64,000 bases of DNA from Tetragenococcus sp041859945 (GTDB taxonomy: Bacteria > Bacillota > Bacilli > Lactobacillales > Enterococcaceae): NCBI GenBank assembly GCA_041859945.1, contig JBFLGC010000008.1, positions 3,410-67,409 on the forward strand. Reading direction: 5' to 3'. Positions within the stretch are counted from its first letter, which is position 1; each line of letters begins with the position of its first letter. A program made the translations under genes and the position numbers. The notes under the pieces are model-generated. The model searched no databases. It had not been told where the DNA came from and saw nothing but the letters and a program-made list of their open reading frames with translations. Positions 17,395 to 27,086 of this stretch are shown here, in pieces.

Positions 17395-18207
17395 TTAAGA
17401 ATAAAAAATCGTTTGGACCCATTGTGCAAATAAATCAGGCCAAGCGGCTACATCGGCCCGTAAATTAGGACTGTCGGGACGATCTGATTCAATGCTCGCC
17501 AAACTCAAACCATGACCGCCTTTAGGGAAAATGTGTAAACCAAAAGAAATTTCTGCTTGACGCAAACCTTGTGCAAATAGCAGACTATTTTCTACCGGGA
17601 CCACATCATCTTCGACCGTATGCCATAAAAAGGTCGGAGGCGTTTTTTTACTGATCTTCTTTTCTAATGAGTAGTCATCTTTGTGAGTCAAATCGCCGCC
17701 CAATAGACATTCAAAAGAGCCTACATGGGCAAATGGCCCACTAGAAATGACTGGATAAGCCAACATCAAAGCATTCGGTTGCCAATCGCTATTGGTCCCG
17801 CCTAATTCTGCTTGTAGAAAAGACTCTTGCCAGGAAACACCTAAATTTGCTGCTAAATGCCCACCTGCTGAAAAGCCAGCGACAATGATTTTTTCAGGAT
17901 CTACGCCCCAAGCTTCATGGTTGTCACGCACCAACTTGACCGCACTCGCTAGCTCCAATAAAGCTTGCGGATAGACAGCTGGTTTGACACTATAATCGAC
18001 AACAAAAGCTTGGAAACCATAGCTGAGCATTTTCATCGCAATTGGTTCGGCTTCTCTTTCAGACACAAACTCATAGCCACCACCAGGACAAATAACGATA
18101 GCCGGACGTTTTTTCTCATACTGGATCTCATTTACTTGATCGATAACATAGGTAGTCAATGTGGCTTGACCATTTTTTAGAGCTAATGAAATTTTTTCTT
18201 GGATCAT
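17395..18207 (-). CDS. Alpha/beta hydrolase (esterase/lipase family)
   Basis: A 270-residue cytoplasmic hydrolase. The oxyanion region VICPGGGYEFVSEREAEP is followed by the nucleophile elbow GFSAGGHLAA, then Asp (VEDDVVP) and His (PKGGHGLSL). This resembles xylan-acetyl-esterase-like BD-FAE proteins. The substrate is unknown. It shares a transcript with the S66 peptidase downstream. Confidence 0.85.
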   Translation of the reverse strand: MIQEKISLALKNGQATLTTYVIDQVNEIQYEKKRPAIVICPGGGYEFVSEREAEPIAMKMLSYGFQAFVVDYSVKPAVYPQALLELASAVKLVRDNHEAWGVDPEKIIVAGFSAGGHLAANLGVSWQESFLQAELGGTNSDWQPNALMLAYPVISSGPFAHVGSFECLLGGDLTHKDDYSLEKKISKKTPPTFLWHTVEDDVVPVENSLLFAQGLRQAEISFGLHIFPKGGHGLSLASIESDRPDSPNLRADVAAWPDLFAQWVQTIFYS

Positions 18208-18303
18208 TTCTTCACCTCATCTATTTTTTCCTCTTCATTGTACTACAAACTAACTTACAGAAGGAAGAGAAAATAGATTTTTGTGCCTTTTTTAAAGCAC
18301 CCT

Positions 18304-18334
18304 AAAAACCTCTTGAAACTTAATTCAAGAGGTT
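18304..18334 (-). terminator. Terminator after glmU
   Basis: AACCTCTTGAA / TTCAAGAGGTT stem followed by TTTTA on the minus strand. Confidence 0.87.
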
Positions 18335-18339
18335 AAAAG

Positions 18340-19713
18340 TTATTGTTGATAGGGCACATGGTCAGCGTAATCGGCCTTATTGACTTGTCTAGCACGAGCA
18401 ATCGCCAGTGTGTTTTGCGGCACATCATCGGTAATCGTCGAGCCAGCGGCGGTACAACTATTCGGTGCAATCGTTAACGGTCCGATCAAATTCGTTCCTG
18501 AACCAATAAAGCTGTGGTCACCGACTGTCGTGTGATGTTTATTTTTGCCATCGTAATTCACAAAAACTGTACCACAGCCGACATTGATGTCTTTGCCGAG
18601 GGTGGCATCACCGACATAGGTCAAATGTCCCACTTTGGTATGTGGGCCGATCTCTGCTTTTTTCACTTCGACAAAATTACCGATATGCGCTTTTTCCCCG
18701 ATATCGGCTTGTGGTCGTAAATGAGCAAAAGGACCGACATCGGCTCCCTTGCGAACGATACTTTCTTCGATCACCGAAGCTTTGACGGTGACATTATCTT
18801 CGATCGTACTATCGACGATTTGCGATTGAGCCGTGATGACACAATTCTCTCCGATCACAGTGTCTCCTTTCAAGTAAACGCCGGGCTCAATGACCGTCTC
18901 GGCACCGATTTTAACATCAGCGTCGATATAAGTTGCCGCCGGATCGATAAAAGTGACCCCATTATACATGTGCCTCCGATTGATTCGGTCCCGCATGATT
19001 TTATTGGCTTGAGCCAAAGCTACTCTGTCATTGACACCAAGTGATTCATTAAAATCAGGTGTTTGATAAGCCGCAATATTCAAGCCTGCTTCTTTCAAAA
19101 TACTGATGATATCGGTCAAATAATATTCGCCTTGCGCATTATTGGTCGTTACTTTGTTCAATGCCTCAAACAACACTTCATTATCAAAACAATAAGTTCC
19201 CGTGTTGATTTCTTGGACACGAGTTTCTTCGATCGAGGCGTCTTTTTGTTCAACGATACGGTCCACGATTCCAACATGATCACGTAAAATACGTCCGTAA
19301 CCAGTAGGATCTTCGGCATGTGCAGTCAAGATCGTCGCTGCGGCCTTTTTACCTTGGTGGTAATCAAACAAGTTATCTAAGGTTTGACTAGTAAGTAGTG
19401 GTGTATCGCCACTGATGACCAAAGTCGTGCCCTTTTTCCCTTTTAAAAATTTGGCAGCTTGTAAAACCGCATGACCAGTCCCTAATTGTTCGGCTTGTAG
19501 CGCATAGTCACAACGGTCATCCAATTGTTCTTTTACCTTATCAGCGCCGTGACCGACGATTGTCACGATTTTATTTGGTTTGATTTCTTCGACGCGTTCA
19601 ATAATGTGCTCGACCATTGGCTTGCCACAGACAGGATGAAGGACCTTATAAAGGCTTGATTTCATACGAGTACCCTTGCCAGCTGCCAAAATAATAGCAT
19701 ATCGTTCGCTCAT
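18340..19713 (-). CDS. glmU: Bifunctional GlmU (UDP-GlcNAc pyrophosphorylase / GlcN-1-P acetyltransferase)
   Basis: A 457-residue enzyme making UDP-GlcNAc for the cell wall. The N-terminal nucleotidyltransferase (1-230) begins IILAAGKGTRMKS and has QAEQLGTGHAV and ISGDTPLL. The C-terminal left-handed beta helix (250-450) carries hexapeptide repeats and the acetyltransferase site (FAHLRPQADIG, NFVEVKKAEIG, VNYDGKNKHHT). Start chosen at 19713, since the upstream start at 19728 lacks a ribosome site. Confidence 0.96.
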   Translation of the reverse strand: MSERYAIILAAGKGTRMKSSLYKVLHPVCGKPMVEHIIERVEEIKPNKIVTIVGHGADKVKEQLDDRCDYALQAEQLGTGHAVLQAAKFLKGKKGTTLVISGDTPLLTSQTLDNLFDYHQGKKAAATILTAHAEDPTGYGRILRDHVGIVDRIVEQKDASIEETRVQEINTGTYCFDNEVLFEALNKVTTNNAQGEYYLTDIISILKEAGLNIAAYQTPDFNESLGVNDRVALAQANKIMRDRINRRHMYNGVTFIDPAATYIDADVKIGAETVIEPGVYLKGDTVIGENCVITAQSQIVDSTIEDNVTVKASVIEESIVRKGADVGPFAHLRPQADIGEKAHIGNFVEVKKAEIGPHTKVGHLTYVGDATLGKDINVGCGTVFVNYDGKNKHHTTVGDHSFIGSGTNLIGPLTIAPNSCTAAGSTITDDVPQNTLAIARARQVNKADYADHVPYQQ

Positions 19714-19814
19714 GTATCTCAACTCCATTTTCTTTTACGGTTTAATTGCTTTTTAAGTGTAGCCCAATGTCAAGAAAATTTCAACCACATGAGCAAATTT
19801 TAACTATACCAATT

Positions 19815-20213
19815 TCAACGATAAAATTCCGCAATTTCTTTTTTAGCAGCTTCTAATGAGTCTGAAGCATGGACTAAATTCTGTGTTTTATTTAGACCAA
19901 AGTCGCCGCGTAAGGTCCCCATTTCTGCTTCTAATGGATCAGTAGCGCCCACTAATTGGCGTACCTTTTTAATGGCATCTTCCCCTTCCAAAACAATGAT
20001 CACGACCGGTCCAGACATCATATATGCCACCAATTCAGTAAAGAAAGGCTTGGCTTTCAAATGCTCATAATGTTCATCTAGCAATTCTTTTGATAGCGTT
20101 GTCAGTTTCATCTGTACGATTTTTAAATCCTTATCTTCAAAGCGTTGAATGATCCGCCCCACTAACTGCCGTTTGACGCCATCTGGTTTGATAATAACTA
20201 AAGTTGCTTCCAT
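19815..20213 (-). CDS. ndk: Nucleoside diphosphate kinase
   Basis: A 132-residue protein, near the short end of the family. It exchanges phosphate between nucleoside tri- and diphosphates. ATLVIIKPDGVKR, the GTLRGDF loop and the phospho-His in NLVHASDS are intact. It lies between purR and glmU on the same strand. Enterococci vary in having this gene. Confidence 0.94.
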   Translation of the reverse strand: MEATLVIIKPDGVKRQLVGRIIQRFEDKDLKIVQMKLTTLSKELLDEHYEHLKAKPFFTELVAYMMSGPVVIIVLEGEDAIKKVRQLVGATDPLEAEMGTLRGDFGLNKTQNLVHASDSLEAAKKEIAEFYR

Positions 20214-20544
20214 AAGTTACCGCTTCCTTTCCTCTATACTTCACTTCTTAGTTTAACCTAAATATTCAGAAAAAGATATCCCCAACTTATCAAAAAGAAG
20301 GATCGGCTAAAGACCGGATTTATTAGTCTAACGCCCATCTTTTGTACCAATAGTCGCTTGATCGTCATACATTCCTGCTTATGGATTCTTGGCGCCTTTC
20401 ATGCCGTCATAGGCACTCCCTTTTCGATTTCGGGTGTCTTTCTTTTCATCCCACCTTGAACTTATTTCTAGAGTCCTTCTCACCAATAAAATTGACCTGT
20501 ACTCTCCTGCTCAACACCAACACGCTATACTTCCTTAATAGTCA
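20214..20544. other. Intergenic stretch between ndk and purR
   Basis: About 330 bp with no convincing reading frame. It contains the presumed ndk promoter area and a segment (20410-20551) that is distantly similar to part of the rny downstream region: both share GATTTCGRGWGTCTTT and TATAYTTCCTTAATAGT. It may be a decayed element. Confidence 0.4.
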
Positions 20545-20576
20545 GAAAAAACGAGGCTGAAAAAATCAGCCTCGCA
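20545..20576 (-). terminator. Terminator after purR
   Basis: CGAGGCTGA / TCAGCCTCG stem with TTTTTTC on the minus strand. Confidence 0.92.
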
Positions 20577-20580
20577 AGTT

Positions 20581-21399
20581 TTAATCATCAAAATAAGTTC
20601 CCGGTACCACGGAGATCGTTTTGGTTTGTGTATTGACATCTTCCACATAAAGCAATGAATCATAGTCAGTCACGATGCGTTTGCCTTTGAAATTCGCTTC
20701 TGCAAAAACCGTGACACCAACTAATTCTGCTTCAAATTCATGGATCAGGCTTTGCATGCCGTTGACTGTCCCGCCGCCTTTCATGAAATCATCCACGACT
20801 AAGACACGTGAGCCCCGCTTTAAGCTACGTTTGGACAATTCCATTTTTTCAATACGTTCTGAAGAGCCCGACACATAATTGACGCTGACAGTAGAGCCTT
20901 CTGTGATTTTAGAATCACGCCGGACGATCACGAAAGGAACATTTAAATAATAGGAAACAGCTTGAGCGATCGGAACGCCTTTGGTAGCTACCGTCATGAC
21001 AGCATCAATTTTCTTTTCGACATATTTAGAAGCAATGATCCTGCCGACCTGACGCAACAACTGCGGTTCGCCTAAAAGATCTGATAGATACACATAGCCT
21101 CCAGGTAACAGACGATCTTGTTCAGATAAACGTTGCGCCAAATTTTCGATATAAGCATGGGCTTCTTCTCTGCCAATGACCGGGATAAAGATCACTCCCC
21201 CAGCCGCTCCTGGCAAGGTCTCTAAGATGCCTGTCCCTCTTTCTTTAAAGGTCTTTTTGACGATCCCTAGGTCTTCACTGATAGAAGATTTAGCAGATTC
21301 ATAGCGTTTCGCAAAAAATGTCAACGAAATCAATTCATGGGGATGTTCTAACAGATAATGGGTCATATCGACCAATCGCTCGCTTCGACGGACTTTCAA
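20581..21399 (-). CDS. purR: Purine operon repressor PurR
   Basis: A 272-residue Bacillus-type PurR with an N-terminal winged helix (KVRRSERLVDMTHYLLEHP, FFAKRYESAKSSISEDL) and a C-terminal phosphoribosyltransferase-like domain with a PRPP-binding loop (VLVVDDFMKGGGTVNG). It senses PRPP and represses purine genes. The start is a TTG at 21399, after AAAAGGAG with 8-nt spacing. An ATG reading from 21546 would add 49 residues not found in the family. Confidence 0.94.
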   Translation of the reverse strand: MKVRRSERLVDMTHYLLEHPHELISLTFFAKRYESAKSSISEDLGIVKKTFKERGTGILETLPGAAGGVIFIPVIGREEAHAYIENLAQRLSEQDRLLPGGYVYLSDLLGEPQLLRQVGRIIASKYVEKKIDAVMTVATKGVPIAQAVSYYLNVPFVIVRRDSKITEGSTVSVNYVSGSSERIEKMELSKRSLKRGSRVLVVDDFMKGGGTVNGMQSLIHEFEAELVGVTVFAEANFKGKRIVTDYDSLLYVEDVNTQTKTISVVPGTYFDD

Positions 21400-21553
21400 A
21401 CGTGTCCACTCCTTTTCTGAAATTTTCTTTTTTTCTATTATAAAGCTTTTCAAGAACTTTTTCGAGCATTTTCTTCCTTTTTTTGAAAATTGTTCGTCAT
21501 TTATTAAAAAATGCAAAAAATAAGGTGAGAAATTTTCGTTTCTCACCCATTAT

Positions 21554-22387
21554 TTAAAGGTTGACCTGTCTTTTTCGTCGAAAGCGGATAAGCAGATACT
21601 TGATGATATTGACTACTAAAAAAAGAAAGATGAAAACCAAAGTGATCGTTGCTCCCGGTGGTGTGTCCAGATAGAAGGAACTGGTCAACCCACTCAACAT
21701 GCCGATCAGACCAAGGCCAACACTGATCAAAATGACCGCATTGAAGCTTTTGCCTAGGCGCATACCGATCGCAGCCGGCAAAACCATGATCGCGGAAATC
21801 AGCAAGGCTCCTGCGATCGGGATCATGATCGCGATCGCGACACCGGTCAAAATGTTGAAGGCCATCGACATTTTTTGTGTCGGTAACCCATCAACAAAAG
21901 CGGTATCTTCATCAAAAGTCAGGACATACATTGGCTTTTTAAACAAGAAAAACAAAAGCGTGATCAAAGCAAAGAGAAGGCCTAAGAAAATGACTTGATT
22001 TTGTGTGATGGTAACGATCGAGCCAAATAAATAAGATTGGATACTGACCGCCGAATTGCCACCACTACGGTTCATCAAAACCAAAGCCAAGGCAAGGCCA
22101 CCTGCCATCAGGATCGCAATCGAGATCTCGGAATACCCGCGATACATGGTCCGCAAATACTCCAGTAAAATTGCCCCTAAGACAACCACGATCAAGGTCG
22201 TAAAGGTTGGATTCAAATTCAAATAAAAACCTAAAGCGACCCCTGCTAAGGAAACATGCGACAAAGTATCTGCCATCAAAGATTGTCGTCGCAAGACCAA
22301 AAATACGCCTAGCATCGGCGCGATCCCAGCTATAAATATGGCTGCAAGTAGAGCTCTTCTCATGAATCCATATGAAAACAACGCCAT
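21554..22387 (-). CDS. adcB: Zinc/manganese ABC transporter permease
   Basis: A 277-residue permease of the metal ABC-3 family with about eight helices. VFLVLRRQSLMADTLSHVSLAGVALG holds the conserved SHVSLAG motif, followed by TFDEDTAFVDGLP and GALLISAIMVLPAA. This matches AdcB/ZnuB more than the manganese MtsC type. It overlaps the ATPase gene by 28 bp. No binding-protein gene is next to it; enterococcal AdcA proteins are often encoded elsewhere. The metal is inferred. Confidence 0.85.
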   Translation of the reverse strand: MALFSYGFMRRALLAAIFIAGIAPMLGVFLVLRRQSLMADTLSHVSLAGVALGFYLNLNPTFTTLIVVVLGAILLEYLRTMYRGYSEISIAILMAGGLALALVLMNRSGGNSAVSIQSYLFGSIVTITQNQVIFLGLLFALITLLFFLFKKPMYVLTFDEDTAFVDGLPTQKMSMAFNILTGVAIAIMIPIAGALLISAIMVLPAAIGMRLGKSFNAVILISVGLGLIGMLSGLTSSFYLDTPPGATITLVFIFLFLVVNIIKYLLIRFRRKRQVNL

Positions 22388-23040
22388 TGTGAATCCTCCT
22401 TTCGAATCAAGCGGATTTGACGATCCACATATTCCTTGATATCTTCGTGATCGTGGGTGATCATGAGCACTGCTTTATCGTGTTTATGAGCACTATGGCG
22501 CAACAAACGATAAAAATTGGTCCGTGATTCCAGATCCATACCGGTCGTTGGTTCATCTAAAATAAACAGATCCGGATCCGTCGCAAAAACCCGCGCTAAG
22601 CTGATCCGCTGCTTTTGACCACCAGATAACTCACCAATTTTCTTTTCACGCATGTCCCACATATTGACAGCTTCTAAAGCCTTTTTGACATGCTCATGGT
22701 CCGTTTCTGTCAATTTTTTGAACCAACGATCGCGCGGATAACGTCCTGAACTGACCAATTCATAGACCGTACTAGGGAAACCAACGTTAAAAGAGGCTAT
22801 TTGTTGAGGAATATAGCCCACACTGATCTTTTCACCCAAGGCATTGGTTTTAGCTATCGTGACTTGCCCTTTCGCTGGTTTTAATAAGCCTAAGGTCGCT
22901 CGGATCAAAGTGGATTTAGCCGCGCCGTTTTCACCGGTCAAGATTACGAACTCCCCATTTTCCACATGGTAACTGACATCTTCTAAGACTGGTTCGTCAT
23001 CATAATAAAAAGTTAGTTTTTTTACATCGATATATCGCAA
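22360..23040 (-). CDS. adcC: Zinc/manganese ABC transporter ATP-binding protein
   Basis: A 226-residue ABC ATPase: Walker A GENGAAKST, signature LSGGQKQR, Walker B LFILDEP, H-loop MITHDHED. Walker A has the unusual sequence A-A-K-S where G-A-G-K-S or G-S-G-K-S is typical, though K and S remain. Start taken as TTG at 23040, after AGAGGAGG; a longer ATG reading to 23100 has no support. It forms a unit with the permease. Confidence 0.87.
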   Translation of the reverse strand: MRYIDVKKLTFYYDDEPVLEDVSYHVENGEFVILTGENGAAKSTLIRATLGLLKPAKGQVTIAKTNALGEKISVGYIPQQIASFNVGFPSTVYELVSSGRYPRDRWFKKLTETDHEHVKKALEAVNMWDMREKKIGELSGGQKQRISLARVFATDPDLFILDEPTTGMDLESRTNFYRLLRHSAHKHDKAVLMITHDHEDIKEYVDRQIRLIRKEDSQWRCFHMDS

Positions 23041-23144
23041 GGAAAAACCTCCTCTGCCTTTCTTGATAAATCGGAACACATCCGATTTAAAGCAATACAT
23101 AATTTACCAAAAATAAGTCCGTCCGTCAAGAAGAAATGATCGGC

Positions 23145-23187
23145 AAAAAAATTACCTAGGGACTACTGATGTGATCCCTAGGTAATT
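23145..23187 (-). terminator. Terminator after ispE
   Basis: A 13-bp stem AATTACCTAGGGA / TCCCTAGGTAATT with a 12-nt loop, followed by TTTTTTT on the minus strand. It separates ispE from the metal transporter. Confidence 0.93.
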
Positions 23188-23195
23188 ATGCTTGG

Positions 23196-24047
23196 TCAGC
23201 CTAGCGTCCGTACCATGTATACTTCATCGCAAAAACCTTTCAAACCATTGACGATCCGCTGGGCGCGTGATTGTTTTTGACACAAAGCAAAAACGGTCGG
23301 ACCACTGCCACTCATTAAGGCAGCATCAGCGCCATATTTGATCATACGATCTTTGATTTGCTGTACGATCGGGTGTTTAGGAATGGTCACATCTTCCAAA
23401 CTATTGCCCATATAGCGAATCATTTGTTGGTAATCTTGGGCTAAAATGGCTTGCGCCAATTGTTGCATATTTGGATGTGAGATACCTTCCAAATCGACTT
23501 GTTGAAAAATTTTACGGGTCGAGACACTCATCCGTGGTTTGACCAAAACGACCCAACACTGGGGCATGGGACGTAATGGTTGCACTTTTTCGCCTTTTCC
23601 GGCAATAAAAGCTGTCGTTCCATAAAGACAATAGGGTACATCTGTCCCTACTTCCATACCGATATCGATCAAGTCCGTCATCGGAAGATCTAACTGCCAC
23701 ATGCGATTCATCCCGCGCAAAGCGGCGGCACAATCGGTACTACCCCCACCAAGACCTGCTGCCACGGGGATATTTTTAGTGACGGAGATCTTGATGCCTT
23801 CCCTGATTTGATAGCGTTCTTTGACGATCGCGGCTGCTTGATAGACATTGTTACGCCTATCGACCGGTAAAAAGGCTTTATTTGACTGCACGATGATTTT
23901 GTTTTCAGCGATAGGCTCCAAAACAACGCGATCGGCCAAGTCCACACTTGACATCACCATTTCCAATTCATGATAGCCATCCTCGCGCTTGGCTAAGACA
24001 TCCAAGCCAAGATTGATCTTAGCTGGCGCCTTTTCGATTATTTCCAT
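23196..24047 (-). CDS. ispE: 4-diphosphocytidyl-2-C-methyl-D-erythritol kinase
   Basis: A 283-residue GHMP kinase. KAPAKINLGLDVLAKREDGYHE leads in, the ATP loop is IPVAAGLGGGSTDCAAAL, and the third motif is ALMSGSGPTVFAL. In bacteria with the DXP pathway it phosphorylates CDP-methylerythritol. Enterococci generally make isoprenoids through mevalonate, yet keep an ispE-like gene beside purR, so its true role here is uncertain. Start taken at ATG 24047; a GTG at 24059 is also possible. Confidence 0.85.
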   Translation of the reverse strand: MEIIEKAPAKINLGLDVLAKREDGYHELEMVMSSVDLADRVVLEPIAENKIIVQSNKAFLPVDRRNNVYQAAAIVKERYQIREGIKISVTKNIPVAAGLGGGSTDCAAALRGMNRMWQLDLPMTDLIDIGMEVGTDVPYCLYGTTAFIAGKGEKVQPLRPMPQCWVVLVKPRMSVSTRKIFQQVDLEGISHPNMQQLAQAILAQDYQQMIRYMGNSLEDVTIPKHPIVQQIKDRMIKYGADAALMSGSGPTVFALCQKQSRAQRIVNGLKGFCDEVYMVRTLG

Positions 24048-24220
24048 ATTTGTTTCCACCTACTTCGTTGAAGAGTGAGGCGCTCTTTTTTCTTATCTTT
24101 CATTTTAGCAAATTTTTAAGCTGTTGACACTTAAAAAATTCTAATGTTTATTTGCTAATCACTGCTTTTGGCCCGAATCATGTTAAACTGACTTAAAAAA
24201 AGAGAATAGTAGGCGAAAAC

Positions 24221-24829
24221 ATGACTAACGAAGAACTACAAAAGCGCTATTTTGCTTTTGCTTTTACTGATGATTTGACCCAAAACGTCCAAACTACTTG
24301 TCAGGCTTATCGGCAAACAAATCCTGAGCTTTGGTCACATTCCCAAGCAGTTGCAAAAGAAGCCGTTCATCTAGCACAAATCTTTGACATTGATGAACAA
24401 GCTGCTTATAGCGGTGGACTCCTTCACGATATTGGTGGGATCGTCCCTAATACAGAGCGTATCTCTTTAGCAGAAGACTTAGGGATTCCTTTGCTTCCCG
24501 AAGAACGAGCTGTACCGATGTTGATACACGCTAAATTTTCGGCCTATTTTGCCGAGCATATCTATCATGTCGATGACCCAGGGATCCTAACAGCCATTAC
24601 CTATCACACTACCTTGCATGCTTCTGCCACTGATTTAGAAAAAATCGTCTGTTTAGCTGACAAAATCAAATGGGATGCCCAAGGGACGCCTCCTTATCTT
24701 GAAGAATTACAGATTGCTCTCACTCGTTCTTTAGATGCCGGCGCGGCATTTTTCATTGATCATCTTAGAAACGATGACCTGTTGATCGTCCATCCTTGGT
24801 TGCAAGAAGCCTATAACTTTTATAGTTAA
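24221..24829 (+). CDS. HD-domain hydrolase, YqeK-like
   Basis: A 202-residue HD phosphohydrolase. The metal ligands are visible as LWSHSQAVAKEA, the HD pair in GGLLHDIGG, and H residues in MLIHAKFSAYFAEHI and YHTTLHA, with LADKIKWD near the end. The order matches YqeK, a symmetrical Ap4A hydrolase in Gram-positives. It is a single gene, divergent from ispE, and lacks the usual nadD partner beside it. Confidence 0.8.
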   Translation: MTNEELQKRYFAFAFTDDLTQNVQTTCQAYRQTNPELWSHSQAVAKEAVHLAQIFDIDEQAAYSGGLLHDIGGIVPNTERISLAEDLGIPLLPEERAVPMLIHAKFSAYFAEHIYHVDDPGILTAITYHTTLHASATDLEKIVCLADKIKWDAQGTPPYLEELQIALTRSLDAGAAFFIDHLRNDDLLIVHPWLQEAYNFYS

Positions 24830-24833
24830 ATTT

Positions 24834-24870
24834 GATTTAGAAAAATGATGGCTATTCATTTTTCTAAATC
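24834..24870 (+). terminator. Hairpin after the HD-domain gene
   Basis: GATTTAGAAAAATGA / TTCATTTTTCTAAATC form a long stem. Only a weak run follows it, so it may be a 3' end stabiliser. Confidence 0.55.
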
Positions 24871-24972
24871 AATTGGCCATTGTCTGTCAGCTTAGCGACT
24901 TGCTTTTTATCCACAAAAAACAGATCCTATTTAGTCTAATACTAAATGGCACCGATAATTCTGGTTTATGGC

Positions 24973-25014
24973 AAAAAAATAGGGACTGCAAGCACTATTG
25001 TTACTATCCCTATT
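24973..25014 (-). terminator. Terminator after treP
   Basis: Stem AATAGGGA / TCCCTATT with TTTTTTT following on the minus strand. Confidence 0.75.
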
Positions 25015-25025
25015 ATTTTTTGCTG

Positions 25026-27011
25026 TTATCCTTTTAATTTGACTTCGCCGATAGAATCTTGTGCTGAGACCTCGCCTGTTTTAGCGATTGTCAATTTTTC
25101 GACCTTTTCGGCATTGGTGAAGACAGTTAGGACATCCGTCTTCTTGCCAGCTTTGACGACAGCATCGAGATCCATCTCTGCTAACAAAGTAGTCGCGGTG
25201 ACCTCTTCGCCTTCTTCCACATGGATCGTAAAGGGAGCGCCTTTTAATTCGACCGTATCTAAGCCCATGTGCACCAAAACTTCGGCACCACCTGGAGTCA
25301 AGATCCCCACGGCATGTTTGGTTTCAAAAATACTGGAGATTTTTCCGACTACTGGCGCATAGATCTTACTATCAGTTGGTTGTACAGCAAGCCCGTCACC
25401 CATCATTTTTTGTGAAAAGACTGGATCCGAAACGTCTTCGATCGCGATCAATTTCCCATTGACAGGTGCAAAAACTTCTTCTGTCACGCTGACTTTAGTG
25501 GTTGATTCGGTCGTTTGAGTGGCATCTTCAGTTGCTGTTGTCCCACTTACGACAAAGCCTTCCGGAGTTACCAGTTCGGGTTCGACCCGATCGTCTTTAT
25601 TGAAAATATTGTACTTACGAAAGACCATAGTCAAAATGAATGGGATTACGGCTGCGATGATCATGGCGATCAAGAAGCCTAACCAGCCAGCACCGATTTC
25701 TCCGTTGATCGATAAGATTCCCGGAAGACCACCGACACCGATACTATTGGCCCGCACGCCCAAAATATTATTGACCATACCAGCAAAGGCCGAACCGATC
25801 ATAGCAGCGACAAAGGGATAGATATATTTAAGATTGATCCCAAACATGGCCGGTTCAGTAACACCTAAGTAACACGAAATCGTAGCCGGGATCGACACTT
25901 GTTCTTCTTTTTCATTGCCACGGTGCAAGAAGATGATGGCCAGTACTGCAGAACCTTGGGCAATGTTTGACAAAGCGATCATTGGCCATAAATCGGTCGT
26001 TTTATAACTTGCAATAAGTTGTAAGTCGATGGCGTTGGTCATATGATGGAGCCCGGTGATAACCAGTGGCGCGTAAAGTCCCCCAAATAGGAAACTAAAC
26101 AACCAACTGATAGATGAAGACAAACCAGCATTCACGACTTTAGCGATCAAATCACCTAACCACCAACCAACAGGACCTAAGACAACGTGAGCCGCAATGA
26201 TTGTTGGCAACAAAGAAAGCAACGGTACAAAAATCATTGAGACGGCTTCAGGAATGTGTTTCCTAAAGAATATCTCTAAATAAGCGAGTAAGAAGCCAGC
26301 CAGCATCGCCGGAATGACTTGGGCTTGGTAACCGATCTTATCGATTTGGAAATAGCCAAAATCCCAAACTGGAATGTCAGCCGCTGCTGTCGAGGCCACA
26401 TCATACGCATTTAAGAGTTGGGGCGATACCAAAGTGATCCCCAAGACGATCCCCAACATTTGCGTCGTGCCCATTTTCCGAGTGATGCTCCAAGTGATCC
26501 CAATTGGTAAAAATTGGAAAATAGCTTCACCAGGCAGCCACAGAAAATCATTGACCCCATTCCAAAAAACTGATTTTTCGATAATTGTCGAGCCGCCAAA
26601 ATCGATCCCGCCTAGAATATTCCGAAAACCTAGGATCAACCCACCAACGATGATAGCTGGAATGATCGGTGTGAAAATCTCCGCCAACACGCCAATGACT
26701 CGTTGTAGCCAGGGTTGTTTCTTATTGGCTGCTTTTTTAGTTTCTTCTTTTGAAACCCCTTCGATTCCCGAAATCGCCGAAAATTCATTGTAAAAAGTCG
26801 CCACATCATTACCGATGATCACTTGAAACTGACCAGCGTTGGTAAACATGCCTTTGACGCTGTCGATATTGTCGATGGCGTCTTTATCCGCTTTCGATTC
26901 ATCATTCAGCACGAAGCGCATCCGTGTCGCACAATGAGTAACGGCTGCAATATTTTCTTTACCACCAACATCTTTTAACAACTGCTCAGCATCTTGTTGG
27001 TACTTTCCCAT
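25026..27011 (-). CDS. treP: PTS trehalose transporter EIIBCA
   Basis: A 661-residue single-chain PTS permease that imports trehalose as trehalose-6-phosphate. EIIB (1-80) has the phospho-Cys in VTHCATRMRF. EIIC (105-480) has about ten helices and GVTEPAMFGINLK. EIIA (510-661) has the phospho-His in EVLVHMGLDTVELKG. The N-terminus closely resembles Bacillus TreP. It is divergent from trePP-pgmB-treR, which identifies the sugar. Many treP proteins lack EIIA; this one has it fused. Confidence 0.92.
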   Translation of the reverse strand: MGKYQQDAEQLLKDVGGKENIAAVTHCATRMRFVLNDESKADKDAIDNIDSVKGMFTNAGQFQVIIGNDVATFYNEFSAISGIEGVSKEETKKAANKKQPWLQRVIGVLAEIFTPIIPAIIVGGLILGFRNILGGIDFGGSTIIEKSVFWNGVNDFLWLPGEAIFQFLPIGITWSITRKMGTTQMLGIVLGITLVSPQLLNAYDVASTAAADIPVWDFGYFQIDKIGYQAQVIPAMLAGFLLAYLEIFFRKHIPEAVSMIFVPLLSLLPTIIAAHVVLGPVGWWLGDLIAKVVNAGLSSSISWLFSFLFGGLYAPLVITGLHHMTNAIDLQLIASYKTTDLWPMIALSNIAQGSAVLAIIFLHRGNEKEEQVSIPATISCYLGVTEPAMFGINLKYIYPFVAAMIGSAFAGMVNNILGVRANSIGVGGLPGILSINGEIGAGWLGFLIAMIIAAVIPFILTMVFRKYNIFNKDDRVEPELVTPEGFVVSGTTATEDATQTTESTTKVSVTEEVFAPVNGKLIAIEDVSDPVFSQKMMGDGLAVQPTDSKIYAPVVGKISSIFETKHAVGILTPGGAEVLVHMGLDTVELKGAPFTIHVEEGEEVTATTLLAEMDLDAVVKAGKKTDVLTVFTNAEKVEKLTIAKTGEVSAQDSIGEVKLKG

Positions 27012-27029
27012 AATGATTCCTCCTTAAAA

Positions 27030-27086
27030 TTGTATATACATGTACGATTACAAAAATATAATAACGTGTATGGATACAAATTGCAA
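27030..27086 (-). promoter_or_regulatory. treP promoter with TreR-like operators
   Basis: Minus strand TTGCAA (27081-27086), a 17-bp spacer and TATTAT (27058-27063). TTGTATATACAT (27030-27041) differs by one base from the TTGTATATACAA Bacillus TreR operator and lies downstream of the -10. A second TTGTATCCATACAC copy (27066-27080) sits in the spacer. Repression by TreR is the likely reading. Confidence 0.65.
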
